Positions 1-7,719 of a stretch of 64,000 bases of DNA are shown here, piece after piece. This stretch comes from Bog-473 sp963788585 (GTDB lineage: Bacteria > Actinomycetota > Acidimicrobiia > Acidimicrobiales > RAAP-2). Position 1 is the stretch's first letter. Each line of letters opens with the position of its first letter. Location of the stretch: NCBI GenBank assembly GCA_963788585.1, contig CAWBHA010000006.1:1-64000 (forward strand), in the 5' to 3' direction. A program made the translations under genes and the position numbers. A model generated the notes under the pieces. It did not search any database. It was not told the origin of the DNA and saw nothing but the letters and a program-made list of their open reading frames with translations.

Positions 1-38
1 CGCCGGATCGGCGGCGCTCCTTGTTCGCGATCTCTCGC

Positions 39-503
39 TTACGAGAGTCCGAGTCGATCGGCCACGCTCGGACCGACGATCGTCACGTCGTATTCAGCGT
101 TGAGCCGTTCCATGCCCTCGTGGTCGCCCTTCGCGGCGAGCTGGTCGATCTGACTTATATAGCGATCGAAGCCAACACCCGGTGTCAACAGGTTGACCGC
201 CCGGCAGGCACCCTGGTCTGCGTGTGCGTTCGTGAGGCTGTGCGGGATGCCGGGCGGGGCGGTCGCGAAGTCACCCGGCCCGAGCTCGACAACGTCGTCC
301 CCTAGCTGGACCGTGAGCAATCCGTCCAAAACGAAGAAAGAGTCTTCGAACGTGGTATGGAAGTGCAACGGCGGGCCGGCCCCGTACGCGAGATGCTCGA
401 TTACGAGGAGGTCAAAGCGACCCTCGTTGTCGCGCCCATTCGCTTTCCAAGTCCAGCCTGGCGTGTCCCGCAAAACATACCCTTCCACGACCTCGCCTTT
501 CAC
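39..503 (-). CDS. cupin-domain protein
   Basis: A 154-residue single-domain cupin. Visible are the first cupin motif (PLHFHTTFEDSFFVLDG, with metal-type His and Glu) and the second (PGDFATAPPGIPHSLTN). Proteins like this bind a metal in a small beta-barrel and act as dioxygenases, isomerases or small-molecule binders; no substrate can be read here. I chose the GTG at 503 rather than an ATG at 668. The extra 55 residues look non-coding (many Arg and His), a TACTAT -10 box lies at 532-537 on this strand, and an AGGA sits about 10 nt before the GTG. The gene is in the less GC-rich accessory stretch and is convergent with nothing visible. Confidence 0.75.
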   Translation of the reverse strand: MKGEVVEGYVLRDTPGWTWKANGRDNEGRFDLLVIEHLAYGAGPPLHFHTTFEDSFFVLDGLLTVQLGDDVVELGPGDFATAPPGIPHSLTNAHADQGACRAVNLLTPGVGFDRYISQIDQLAAKGDHEGMERLNAEYDVTIVGPSVADRLGLS

Positions 504-771
504 AGTTGTGTGCGTCCTGGCGGCAACATAGATAGTAGGGGAAACGATCTGACGGCTCACTGGCCAGTACGCCGGATAGGCGACATAGGCGGAGATAGCC
601 TTTACGTGGCGCCGGTGTCGATGAGAAGCTGCGGGGAACCCCCTTCCAGCACCCTCCGCCCCTCGCAAATAACCGAGCCGCGAATATCCCCGTTGGCCGG
701 GACGGTGGCTCGTCCTTCCAGGCTGCAGATCGGAGCCTCTTGGCGCCGGTAGCCTGTCGGCATGCGCCTAG

Positions 772-855
772 ATCTCGACGCAATCCGGCGCCGAAGCAGT
801 GCTCACCGACGAGGAGTTCGCCACCAAGCGAGCGGCGATCGTCGACCAGCTCTGA
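772..855 (+). pseudogene. remnant of a SHOCT-domain C-terminus
   Basis: Between the cupin gene and the next gene one frame reads GAEAVLTDEEFATKRAAI and then a stop. This is the core of the short C-terminal SHOCT domain (L-T-D-E-E-F-x-x-K), which normally ends a longer, often membrane-associated protein. Upstream the frame closes at a TAG at 769-771 and no N-terminal part is present, so this is a 27-codon leftover. The rest of 504-862 holds only the cupin promoter region and no other gene that I can support. Confidence 0.5.
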
Positions 856-862
856 GGGTCGG

Positions 863-1171
863 ATGATGAGCGAGCCGAGCTACAACGGTGCAGCGACGAT
901 CGTGGTCGGCGGCAGGCGGTTCGATGTCCACGCGCGGCTCGCCCGAGACGCGGCGGTGCACAAGGTCCAGAGGCGTGACCAGCGAGGCGGCACCATCGAG
1001 GGCGCGGACTCGTGGATCGGGGTCATCGACGGTCTCAGCGAGGAGGAGTTGCGGACCCTGCAAGCACTTGGCACGTTCGAGCTGCGACTGGTGAACAACG
1101 GTCGCCGCGGACAAGGGGTGCTGACGGATGCGAGCGGCCACCTCCGAGGAGTCGGCGAGGCGCCGTTCTAA
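863..1171 (+). CDS. small DUF4873-like protein
   Basis: A 102-residue protein starting at tandem ATG codons (863/866), 4 nt after a GAGGG Shine-Dalgarno-like sequence. It opens YNGAATIVVGGRRFDVHARL and ends with a GRGQGVLTD-like strand, here RRGQGVLTDASG. This layout resembles the actinobacterial DUF4873 family of small beta-rich proteins of unknown role. It has no signal peptide or membrane segment. The assignment rests on recalled pattern only, so it should be read as hypothetical. Confidence 0.6.
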   Translation: MMSEPSYNGAATIVVGGRRFDVHARLARDAAVHKVQRRDQRGGTIEGADSWIGVIDGLSEEELRTLQALGTFELRLVNNGRRGQGVLTDASGHLRGVGEAPF

Positions 1172-1305
1172 TGTAGGGCGAAGGGGTGCCAGCGACGCAG
1201 TACCTCTTCGGGTGTCCCACTCCCGGGGACGGTGGGATAGGTCGGCACTTCGGACTTGGGGGTGAAGCCGATCCCGATTCTCACACCCGGTGGCATGCTC
1301 TAGAG

Positions 1306-2088
1306 GTGGCGAGAACCCCCACGGGCCAGTATGCGACTGAAGGCAATCTCGCCTCACGCCAGCGGCTGTGGTCCACCAGCCGCCGAGTACCGAACTTTGA
1401 TTTCGTGTCCTGGGTTCTCAACGTCGCCGGAGTCGCCCAGGGAGGGACTCAGCGTGTCCTCGATGTGGGCTGCGGCAATGGCATATATGAGCGTGCATTC
1501 GCTAAGAGACGGCATCGAGGACCCCGGGTCGCCGTAGACCTCTCCGCCGGGATGTTGCAGCTCGTCAGCGATGCGACGGTCGTTCTTGCGGACGTGCAAA
1601 GCCTTCCTTTCTCGCCGCGATCCTTCGACCTCGTGCTGGCACCTCACATGCTGTACCACGTGCCTGACATCGAAGTCGCGGCCAGCGAGATCCGGCGTGT
1701 ACTCCATCCCGAAGGTCTCTTCGTCGCGGTCACGAACAGCGTCTCGAACCTCCAAGAACTCCGAGCCCTCGTGGAAGCAGCGGTCGGCACGGGCTGGAAG
1801 ATGATCCAATCATCAGCCCAGCACTTCAATATGGAAGGCGGAGCGGCGTTGCTCACGTCAGCGTTCGAGTCCGTTGTCCGTCTGGATTGCCCTCCGAGCC
1901 ACCTTGTAGTACTAGACGTCAACGTCTTGACCGACTATGTGGCCAGCGTGGCTGACGCCTATGAAGCGCAGGTAGACGTTCCTTGGTCGGAGGTCGTGAA
2001 CCGTGTCAGTGAGCTGGCCCGTGCCGCCATGTCGAGGGATGGTGAGTTCAGACTGAGCACTGGAGTGGGCGCATTCGTTTGTCGATAG
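1306..2088 (+). CDS. class I SAM-dependent methyltransferase
   Basis: A 260-residue Rossmann-fold methyltransferase. Motif I is VLDVGCGNGIYERAF, motif II ends in the acidic VAVDLSAGML, motif III is VLADVQSLPFSPRSFDLVLA and the post-motif is HMLYHVPDI. This is the UbiE/MenG-like arrangement, but the C-terminal part does not reveal a substrate. The GTG at 1306 is chosen because the residues before it (GCPTPGDGGIGRH) look like intergenic sequence. A CATGCT box lies 6 nt upstream, which would make the mRNA leaderless. It follows the DUF4873-like gene after about 130 nt and is followed by a palindromic element. Confidence 0.82.
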   Translation: MARTPTGQYATEGNLASRQRLWSTSRRVPNFDFVSWVLNVAGVAQGGTQRVLDVGCGNGIYERAFAKRRHRGPRVAVDLSAGMLQLVSDATVVLADVQSLPFSPRSFDLVLAPHMLYHVPDIEVAASEIRRVLHPEGLFVAVTNSVSNLQELRALVEAAVGTGWKMIQSSAQHFNMEGGAALLTSAFESVVRLDCPPSHLVVLDVNVLTDYVASVADAYEAQVDVPWSEVVNRVSELARAAMSRDGEFRLSTGVGAFVCR

Positions 2089-2089
2089 A

Positions 2090-2110
2090 GGGTGCCCCCG
2101 ATCGCCGGGA
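2090..2110. repeat. post-stop palindromic element, copy 2
   Basis: GGGTGCCCCC-GAT-CGCCGGGA begins 1 nt after the methyltransferase stop. Related copies lie after the GntR and glyoxalase stops, and a weak one (GGGTGCC at 1184-1190) lies after the DUF4873-like stop. GGTGCC can pair with GGCACC at about 2126-2131. It could be a Rho-independent-like hairpin without a T-tract, or a small dispersed repeat. Confidence 0.4.
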
Positions 2111-2198
2111 AGGGATGCCACCCCCGGCACCATGGGTGTAGCCCGGTTGTCGAACTGACGGTCCTTTTACGGTGTTGGGACAGAATGAGTTGGTTGGC

Positions 2199-3497
2199 TT
2201 ACGGCAGAACCACGACGGTGAAGTTGATGTCCTGGTTTCCGTTGGGCAGGAATCGAAATGGAGTGGCGGTCCGATTCCCCGTATTCACCACGAAGTGGTT
2301 GTCGTTCACGACTCCGTCAGGTGAGCCGACCCCACCAACGATGAGGTGACTGCTATCTGGGAACCATTCAGCCCATGCCAGAGCGTCCCCATGGTTGATC
2401 GTCACCCCTGGCACCACCCGAATACGACCCGCACCTGTGATCAGCACGAGCCGTGCCGTCGGGCTGAGGTGAAAAGGACCTGGCACGAAGGCCGCAAGCA
2501 CCGACCCGTCGGGCGAAAAGCCACCACCCCAGTCGAATCCCTCTCCGAACGGGCTGTACACCGAGCGAGTCGCCAGCGTCGACGAATCGGTGATCTCGAG
2601 TGGGCAGTTCCGTACCTTTTCACAGGTTGCGGGCGCCCACGCGATGAGGCTGTTCGCGGCGCCTGGCCTCGTGTACGTACCAATGACCTTCCACACCTTG
2701 CCAATGGTGCGTACGCGTCCGGTGTCGGGGTTCCAGAGGGCCAGCGTCCGCGGGTTCCTCAAGATCTGCTGCGGCGCAGAAACGACTAGGACCCCACTTG
2801 CGGTTACTGGGGCGGGATTACCGAGGAGGCTCGGGTCGGAGAGGAACCAGCCGGTGGGGACTCGAAGGTCGTGCCCGATTGGCACGCCCCCCGGCGTGTA
2901 TTCGACGAGCTCGTCAGCGCTGGTTGCGACGTAGACACGGGAGTCATCGGGTGCCGCGAAGACCTGGCTGCCTGGTCCCAGTGTTGTCGTCGTTCCGGTG
3001 GCCAGATCAAAGCGCTGCACCGTGGGATCCGCGATCGGATCCACGGTCTGATCGGCCGTCGGATACTCGGACCGGACCCAGAAGATCCCACCGCCCACGA
3101 CGACCAACGAGGCCGTCGGATCGGCATCCGTCTGGGCCACGACACGTTCGCCCAGACCACTCAGGTCACCGATGTGGAGTTGCCCTTGGTAGTCGGACCA
3201 CGCGACCTGCGGGATGACTCCGGCCGGCGTGGGCGCACCTGTCGGCAGGGAAGGAAGCAGGTGCGTTGGTTGATGGACACGGTTTGACGACCCGAGCGGG
3301 AGCACGACGACTGCGCCGGCCAGACCTCCGAGCAAGACAACGGTCGCGACGCCTATTGCCAGGCGACGGCGCCGTTGCCTCCGCCTGGCTTGTTTGATGA
3401 TGAGTTCCCCGTCAGTCGGAGCGTTGCAGCCAGGGCTTCCCGTGCCAGTACCACCCGTGCCAGTACCAATTGTCGACGGGTGCTCCAGGACCCTCAC
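2199..3497 (-). CDS. membrane-anchored beta-propeller (PD40/WD40-like) protein
   Basis: 432 residues. An N-terminal cytoplasmic segment with a basic stop (KQARRRQRRRR) is followed by one transmembrane helix (about residues 46-66, LAIGVATVVLLGGLAGAVVV). The outer part of about 360 residues has repeated WD40/PD40-like blades, for example SPDGSVLAAFVPGP and FPDSSHLIVGG. It is predicted to be a type II membrane protein with a sensing or binding propeller outside. The start is GTG, with TAGTAT (3505-3510) 7 nt upstream, so probably leaderless. It is divergent from the GntR gene with only 35 bp between them, which suggests that regulator controls it. Function unknown. Confidence 0.72.
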   Translation of the reverse strand: MRVLEHPSTIGTGTGGTGTGSPGCNAPTDGELIIKQARRRQRRRRLAIGVATVVLLGGLAGAVVVLPLGSSNRVHQPTHLLPSLPTGAPTPAGVIPQVAWSDYQGQLHIGDLSGLGERVVAQTDADPTASLVVVGGGIFWVRSEYPTADQTVDPIADPTVQRFDLATGTTTTLGPGSQVFAAPDDSRVYVATSADELVEYTPGGVPIGHDLRVPTGWFLSDPSLLGNPAPVTASGVLVVSAPQQILRNPRTLALWNPDTGRVRTIGKVWKVIGTYTRPGAANSLIAWAPATCEKVRNCPLEITDSSTLATRSVYSPFGEGFDWGGGFSPDGSVLAAFVPGPFHLSPTARLVLITGAGRIRVVPGVTINHGDALAWAEWFPDSSHLIVGGVGSPDGVVNDNHFVVNTGNRTATPFRFLPNGNQDINFTVVVLP

Positions 3498-3532
3498 GTG
3501 AAAGATACTAAACGAGATAGTACTATTTGTCT
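3498..3532. promoter_or_regulatory. back-to-back leaderless promoters with palindrome (GntR control region)
   Basis: Thirty-five bp separate the two start codons. On the minus strand TAGTAT (3505-3510) is 7 nt before the GTG of the propeller gene. On the plus strand TACTAT (3521-3526) is 6 nt before the ATG of the GntR gene. The two boxes are related by an imperfect inverted repeat, and ATAGTACTAT (3517-3526) is a perfect palindrome. A regulator bound here would block both promoters, so autoregulation is likely. Confidence 0.6.
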
Positions 3533-3874
3533 ATGGCCTCCGGCGGCGAGCATCCCATTCCCCTCTACCTCCAAGTGGCTGCGGAGCTGCGTCGTGACAT
3601 CGCCGAAGGCGAGGCCAAACCCGGAGAACGACTTCCTCCTGCTCGAGACATGGCCGCAGTTATGGGCATCAATCAGAACACGATGTTTCGTGCGCTGCGC
3701 CAACTACGAGATGAGGGCCTCCTGGAGTTTCAACGAGGACGCGGCATCACGGTGACAGGGCACGCACCGGGCCTCAGTGAGGTCGTAACACGTTGCCGTG
3801 AACTTCTTGGATTCTCAAGTCGCCAGGGATACCGCAAGGAGGAGGTGCTGAAGATCATCGAGGGATTGCCGTAG
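3533..3874 (+). CDS. short GntR-family regulator (YtrA type)
   Basis: 113 residues. An N-terminal winged helix (PIPLYLQVAAELRRDIAEGE, then PGERLPPARDMAAVMGINQN and TMFRALRQLRDEGLLEFQRG) takes up about 80 residues, followed by a tail of about 35. It lacks the FCD, UTRA or aminotransferase domains of longer GntR proteins. This size is typical of the YtrA subfamily, which often controls neighbouring membrane-protein or transporter genes. The ATG at 3533 is preferred to an in-frame TTG two codons upstream because TACTAT lies exactly 6 nt before it. It is divergent from the membrane propeller gene. Confidence 0.85.
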   Translation: MASGGEHPIPLYLQVAAELRRDIAEGEAKPGERLPPARDMAAVMGINQNTMFRALRQLRDEGLLEFQRGRGITVTGHAPGLSEVVTRCRELLGFSSRQGYRKEEVLKIIEGLP

Positions 3875-3891
3875 CGAGGGACGCCGCAGGG

Positions 3892-3916
3892 AACGGGGTG
3901 CCCCGTTCGCTGCCGA
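3892..3916. repeat. post-stop palindromic element, copy 3
   Basis: AACGGGG (3892-3898) and CCCCGTT (3901-3907) form a perfect 7-bp stem with a 2-nt spacer, 18 nt after the GntR stop. GGGTGCCCCG at 3896-3905 is shared with the copy at 4479. The rest of 3917-4063 holds no gene that I can support, only the approach to the next start and its GGAGG ribosome-binding site. Confidence 0.45.
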
Positions 3917-4063
3917 TTTGGTGGGAAATTTCGTCGAGTAGTTGCGGGATGCTCTCGGGCGCGAACCTGGCCGAGTACGCAGCCCGGAAGAAGTGTCGCA
4001 GCGAGGGGGTATGGATAGGAGAGGGGAAGAGCTGACAACGAGTAACCGCGGAGGTGCAGGCTG

Positions 4064-4471
4064 ATGGACGTCCAGTTTCTGACGAGCATTGCCCCGATCG
4101 TGCGAGACGCTGAGGTCTCTCGGTCCTTCTATGGGGACGCGTTGGGCCTTGGGTTTGAGGGCCAAGAGGGTGACTACGTGTTCACCCACGAACTCGAAGG
4201 GACGAAGCACTTCGGACTGTGGCCTCTTTCTGAGGCGGCGAATGCGTGCTTTGGAACCACCGAATGGCCCGCCGAGATCCCCGCCCCCCAGGCAAGTATC
4301 GAGTTCGAGGTCGCCGACGTGGCCGCTGCTGGAGCTGAACTCACTACGAAGGGCTATCGCCTCATCCACGGTGCTCGGACCGAGCCGTGGGGTCAGATCA
4401 CCGCTCGACTATTGAGCCCGGAAGGCTTGCTTGTGGCTGTCTGCTTCACCCCGGCGTTTCAGGACACGTAG
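4064..4471 (+). CDS. VOC-family (glyoxalase/bleomycin-resistance fold) protein
   Basis: A 135-residue protein with two beta-alpha-beta-beta-beta halves. The first has IAPIVRDAEVSRSFYGDALG and GLGFEGQEGDYVF; the second has ASIEFEVADVAAAGAELTTK and a typical VOC end, WGQITARLLSPEGLLVAVCF. Members are metal-dependent lyases, dioxygenases or drug-binding proteins. The metal ligands are not clear enough here to choose. A GGAGG lies about 10 nt before the ATG. It is the last intact gene of the accessory stretch; a palindromic element follows 7 nt after its stop. Confidence 0.8.
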   Translation: MDVQFLTSIAPIVRDAEVSRSFYGDALGLGFEGQEGDYVFTHELEGTKHFGLWPLSEAANACFGTTEWPAEIPAPQASIEFEVADVAAAGAELTTKGYRLIHGARTEPWGQITARLLSPEGLLVAVCFTPAFQDT

Positions 4472-4478
4472 AAAGCAG

Positions 4479-4545
4479 GGGTGCCCCGTACGCCGGGACG
4501 ATGGGACGCTTCGGCATCTTTGGGGCACGCCCAGCGAGTCCCTCG
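4479..4545. repeat. post-stop palindromic element, copy 4
   Basis: GGGTGCCCCGTACGCCGGGA at 4479-4498 matches the copy at 2090 over most of its length. Its GGGGTGCCCC arm (from 4478) can pair with GGGGCACGCC at about 4531-4540 with one mismatch. GTCCCTCGGGAC at about 4547-4558 is a second small hairpin. The stretch to about 4600 contains no recognisable gene. Confidence 0.4.
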
Positions 4546-4599
4546 GGACGGTGGAGGGAGGAACCCCTGACGAGGAGCGATTTCAGTATCAGGTGGACT

Positions 4600-4980
4600 A
4601 TCGAACATCAACGAAGGCTGCGGTGCTGCACATCACCCGCCAGCTGTCGTTCGAACTCGCGCCTGATGTGCACGTCAACGCACTGGCGCCCGGATTGGTG
4701 AAGCTCAGGTGGGCGGCCGCGCTCTGGGAGGGTCCCGGCGAGCACCGGGTGGCGGCGCACATCCCGTTGCGCCGCCTGCGAGTTCCCGACGACGTCGTCA
4801 CCGCGGCGCTGTTCCTCGCCTCGGAGGCCGCATCCTGGGTCACGGGGCAGACGTTCGTGGTCGACGGGGGGACGACCACGCAGCCCTCGGGAGGGCTCGG
4901 CTGCGGGCATCCGGCCGTGTCACACATCCGGGCCGCGTCCCGTCTGAGTGAGGTGGCGGCGAAGACCGACCGAAGGAAGG
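4600..4980 (+). pseudogene. 3' fragment of a short-chain dehydrogenase/reductase
   Basis: Only the C-terminal half of an SDR is present: STKAAVLHITRQLSFELAPD, VNALAPGLVK, PLRRLRVPDDVVTAALFLAS and the family end SWVTGQTFVVDGGTT. The glycine-rich NAD(P)-binding end, the catalytic Ser and a correctly spaced YxxxK are absent: a Tyr is found five instead of four residues before the Lys. Upstream sequence is unrelated accessory DNA. At the 3' end the frame runs on without a stop into the next gene. In other genomes ECF41 sigma genes are often linked to oxidoreductases, so this SDR probably belonged with the two genes that follow. Confidence 0.75.
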
Positions 4981-4987
4981 TGACCCC

Positions 4988-5614
4988 ATGGCACATGTCC
5001 CCCTCGACCACGAACCCAACGGCGTCGTTCCTCGCCTGGCTCGCGGGTACACCAAGCGGCGGTTCGGAAGGATGGTGGAGCCCGCCGCCGCGGCCTCGCA
5101 CCATTCGGGCGTCCTCGCGGCCATGGGCACCCTCGAGACGGCGGTGCAGCTCGGGTGGAAGAAGCTCGATCCCACCCTGCGCTGGCTGGCCCTCCAGGCG
5201 ACCAGCATGCAGATCGGCTGCTCGTGGTGCGTCGACTACGGGTACTACGAGGGCATGAACGGGGGCGTCGACGCCGCCAAGGTCAGGGCGGTTGCCACCT
5301 GGCACACGAGCGATCTCTTCGACCCACGTGAGCGCGCCGTGCTCGAGTACGCCGAGGTGGCGACGGGTTCCCCGGCCGAGGTGTCCGACGAGCTGGCCGC
5401 CCGGTTGCGGACCCACCTCAGCGACGAGGAGTTCGTGGAGCTGGCCGCCTGGGTGGCGCTGGAGAACATGCGGTCCCGTTTCAACGCCGGGCTGGGATTG
5501 CGGAGCCAGGGCTTCTCGGACTCCTGCGACATCCCCGGACGCGAAGAGGTGAGGACCGACACCGACGCCGCCGGCGGCGGCGCATCCGCGCCCGCTCGGA
5601 CGGCCGTTGCCTGA
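4988..5614 (+). CDS. carboxymuconolactone decarboxylase / AhpD-like protein
   Basis: 208 residues, all-alpha AhpD-like fold. The redox motif CSWC with a following DYG (about residues 78-84) and downstream ERAVLEYAEVATG and ELAAWVALENMRSRFN are characteristic. Family members are peroxiredoxin-linked disulfide reductases or gamma-carboxymuconolactone decarboxylases; the CxxC favours a thiol-redox role. GAAGGAAGG lies about 7 nt before the ATG. Its stop overlaps the start of the sigma-factor gene. Such proteins are the best-known neighbours and targets of ECF41 sigma factors, so the two are probably one regulatory unit. Confidence 0.88.
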   Translation: MAHVPLDHEPNGVVPRLARGYTKRRFGRMVEPAAAASHHSGVLAAMGTLETAVQLGWKKLDPTLRWLALQATSMQIGCSWCVDYGYYEGMNGGVDAAKVRAVATWHTSDLFDPRERAVLEYAEVATGSPAEVSDELAARLRTHLSDEEFVELAAWVALENMRSRFNAGLGLRSQGFSDSCDIPGREEVRTDTDAAGGGASAPARTAVA

Positions 5615-6476
5615 CCGCGAGACCGACGCGGCCGCGTTCGAGGAGTGGCGTCCGCTCCTCTTCGGCATCGCGTACCGGATGCTGGGCAGAGCTGCCGACG
5701 CCGAGGACGTCGTGCAGGACGCGTGCATTCGTTGGCTCCGGCGCAACGACGTGGAGGTGCGTTCGGTGCGCGCGTATCTCGTCACGATCGTGACGAGGCT
5801 CTGCCTCGACGAACTCGACTCGTCGCGTGCGCAGCGCGTTACGTACACCGGTCCCTGGCTGCCGGAGCCGGTCGTGGTCGACGAGGCCTCGGCCGCGGAG
5901 CAGGCCGACTCCTTGTCGCTCGCGTTCTTGGTCCTCCTCGAGGAGCTGACGCCGCTCGAGCGCGCCGCCTACCTTCTGCACGACATCTTCGGCTACACCT
6001 TCGAAGAGGTGGCGCGCACGCTCGGGCGCACGCCCACAGCCTGTCGCCAGCTTGGTTCCCGGGCGCGCCAGCACGTCGAGCAGCGCCGGCAGCGTTTCGA
6101 CGTCGACCTCCGGCACGGCCGTGAGCTCACCGACCGCTTCCTCGTCGCCTGTGCGACGGGCGACCTCTCGAGCCTGCTCGCGATGCTCTCGGACGACGTC
6201 GTCGTGTGGACCGACGGCGGGGGCAAGGTGCGCGCCGCCATGCGGCCGGTCGTCGGGCCGCACCGGAGCTCGCGGTTCCTGATCAACGTGGCCAAGCGGT
6301 TGCACGGTGTGCCCAGGGCGACGGTGCTCAACGGCCAGCCGGCGACGGTCTTCCTGGACGAGGACAACGTCGTCGCGGCGCTCGTGCTGGACATCCTCGA
6401 CGGGACCATCGTCGGGGTGCGGGCCGTCACCAACCCGGACAAGCTCGAGCATCTCTCCGCCGAACTCCTCGACTAG
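5607..6476 (+). CDS. ECF41-type sigma factor (SigJ-like)
   Basis: 289 residues. Sigma-70 region 2 is at about 10-75 (RPLLFGIAYRMLGRAADAED), region 4 at about 105-160 (LTPLERAAYLLHDIFGYTFE), then a SnoaL-like C-terminal extension. All three ECF41 signature motifs can be read: WLPEP (84-88), DGGGK (203-207) and NPDKL (276-280). In this group the C-terminal extension, not a separate anti-sigma factor, controls activity. The TTG start overlaps the stop of the preceding redox gene by 8 nt, so translation is probably coupled. No anti-sigma gene is adjacent, as expected for the group. Confidence 0.92.
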   Translation: MPDRETDAAAFEEWRPLLFGIAYRMLGRAADAEDVVQDACIRWLRRNDVEVRSVRAYLVTIVTRLCLDELDSSRAQRVTYTGPWLPEPVVVDEASAAEQADSLSLAFLVLLEELTPLERAAYLLHDIFGYTFEEVARTLGRTPTACRQLGSRARQHVEQRRQRFDVDLRHGRELTDRFLVACATGDLSSLLAMLSDDVVVWTDGGGKVRAAMRPVVGPHRSSRFLINVAKRLHGVPRATVLNGQPATVFLDEDNVVAALVLDILDGTIVGVRAVTNPDKLEHLSAELLD

Positions 6477-6528
6477 GTCCTCGACCCGTCGCCGGACCTC
6501 GACAGGGTGCGGCGAGCGCCCGGCGCAC

Positions 6529-7719
6529 TCAGGAGCCGAACGTCTCGAGCTCCCGGCGGCGCACCTTGCCTGCGGCGGTACGGGGAAGGTCATCGACGAT
6601 GACGAGCTCCCTGGGCGCCGCCCACGGCGCGATGGTCTCGGCGACCATCCCACGCAGCTCGTCCAGCGACGGAGCGTCGTCGTGCGGTACCACCCAGGCC
6701 ACGACGCGTTCGCCCCACTCGGGGTCCGAGCGCTTCCATACCGCGACCTCGGCGACGGCGGGATGCGCGAACAGGACGCGCTCGACCAGGTCCGGCCAGA
6801 CCTTCTCGGCGCCGGTCGTGATGACGTCGTCGATCCGGCCCGTCACGAAGAGCCTTCCGTCGGGGCCGATCCCCCCTGCGTCGCCGGTGGCGAACCAGTC
6901 GGCGCGGCCGTCGGGCCCGACGACGCGTCCGTCATCGTCGTCGCGGTAGCAGCGGAACAGCATGGGCGCCCGCACGAGGATCTCCCCTTCTGCCGGCGCG
7001 GGCTCGGGCCGTCCCCCGAGCACCGCCCACCCCGACGCGGTCGAGCCCACCGCGATCTCCACGCCCTCGAGCGCGGTTCCGTCGTAGACGACGCCCGAGC
7101 CGGTCTCGGTCATGCCGTAGGTGGACACGACGTTGGCGGGCAGGTCGTCGGGTGCCTTGCTGCCGCCGAGGAGGACGCAGGCGAACACGGACGGGTCGAG
7201 GCGGCCAAGGGCCGTCGCCACCAGAGACACGTGTGAGACCCGCCCCGAGCGCCCGGCCGCCTCCACGGTGTCGGCGTCGAATCCGGGGAGGACGACGAGC
7301 GGGGTCCCCGTGACCACGGATCGTGTGACGACCGAGAGCCCCCCGATGTGGGCCAGAGGGAGACATGCGAGCCAGGTGTGGCGGGAGGGATCGACCCCGA
7401 GTCGCGCCGAGGTCGCCAGAGCGGAGGCCCGGAGCGCGTCGTGGGTGAGGACCACCCCCTTGGGGAGTCCCGACGTCCCCGAGGTTGCGACGACGAGTGC
7501 GTCACCTTTCTCGACCGGAAGGCCGTCGGCGAGCGCGTGCTGTTCCCCATCGGAGCCGACGATCCGTGTCGGCCGGAGCGCGTCGAGCATGACGTCGCGC
7601 GCCGTGGGCGGGAGGCGGGGGTCGAGGGGTGCCGCCGCGTCGCCGGTGTCCCAGACGGCCAGCAGCGCATCGACAAACCCCATTCCACCAGGGAGGTCGA
7701 GTGCGACGAGTTCGGGCAC
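6529..7719 (-). CDS. menE: o-succinylbenzoate-CoA ligase
   Basis: 396-residue class I adenylate-forming enzyme. The P-loop-like motif TSGTSGLPKG is at residues 79-88, followed by LPLAHIGGLS, the adenine-binding STYGMTETGSG, the hinge FATGDAGGIGPDGRLFVTGR and the C-terminal lysine region PRTAAGKVRRREL. The short length and position among menA, menH and menD support MenE (o-succinylbenzoate to its CoA ester) over a general acyl-CoA synthetase. The GTG at 7719 is chosen because upstream residues are Arg-rich and unrelated. A TACGCT box lies 8 nt upstream. Confidence 0.85.
   Translation of the reverse strand: MPELVALDLPGGMGFVDALLAVWDTGDAAAPLDPRLPPTARDVMLDALRPTRIVGSDGEQHALADGLPVEKGDALVVATSGTSGLPKGVVLTHDALRASALATSARLGVDPSRHTWLACLPLAHIGGLSVVTRSVVTGTPLVVLPGFDADTVEAAGRSGRVSHVSLVATALGRLDPSVFACVLLGGSKAPDDLPANVVSTYGMTETGSGVVYDGTALEGVEIAVGSTASGWAVLGGRPEPAPAEGEILVRAPMLFRCYRDDDDGRVVGPDGRADWFATGDAGGIGPDGRLFVTGRIDDVITTGAEKVWPDLVERVLFAHPAVAEVAVWKRSDPEWGERVVAWVVPHDDAPSLDELRGMVAETIAPWAAPRELVIVDDLPRTAAGKVRRRELETFGS

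Noticed and set aside
31..48. Terminator hairpin CTCTCG-CTTA-CGAGAG after the cupin gene
   Set aside because: The stop codon itself lies in the loop and no T-tract follows on the minus strand.
1..4600. Integron-like cassette array (one gene plus one palindrome)
   Set aside because: No attC core sites (RYYYAAC/GTTRRRY pairs), no integrase, and genes lie on both strands.
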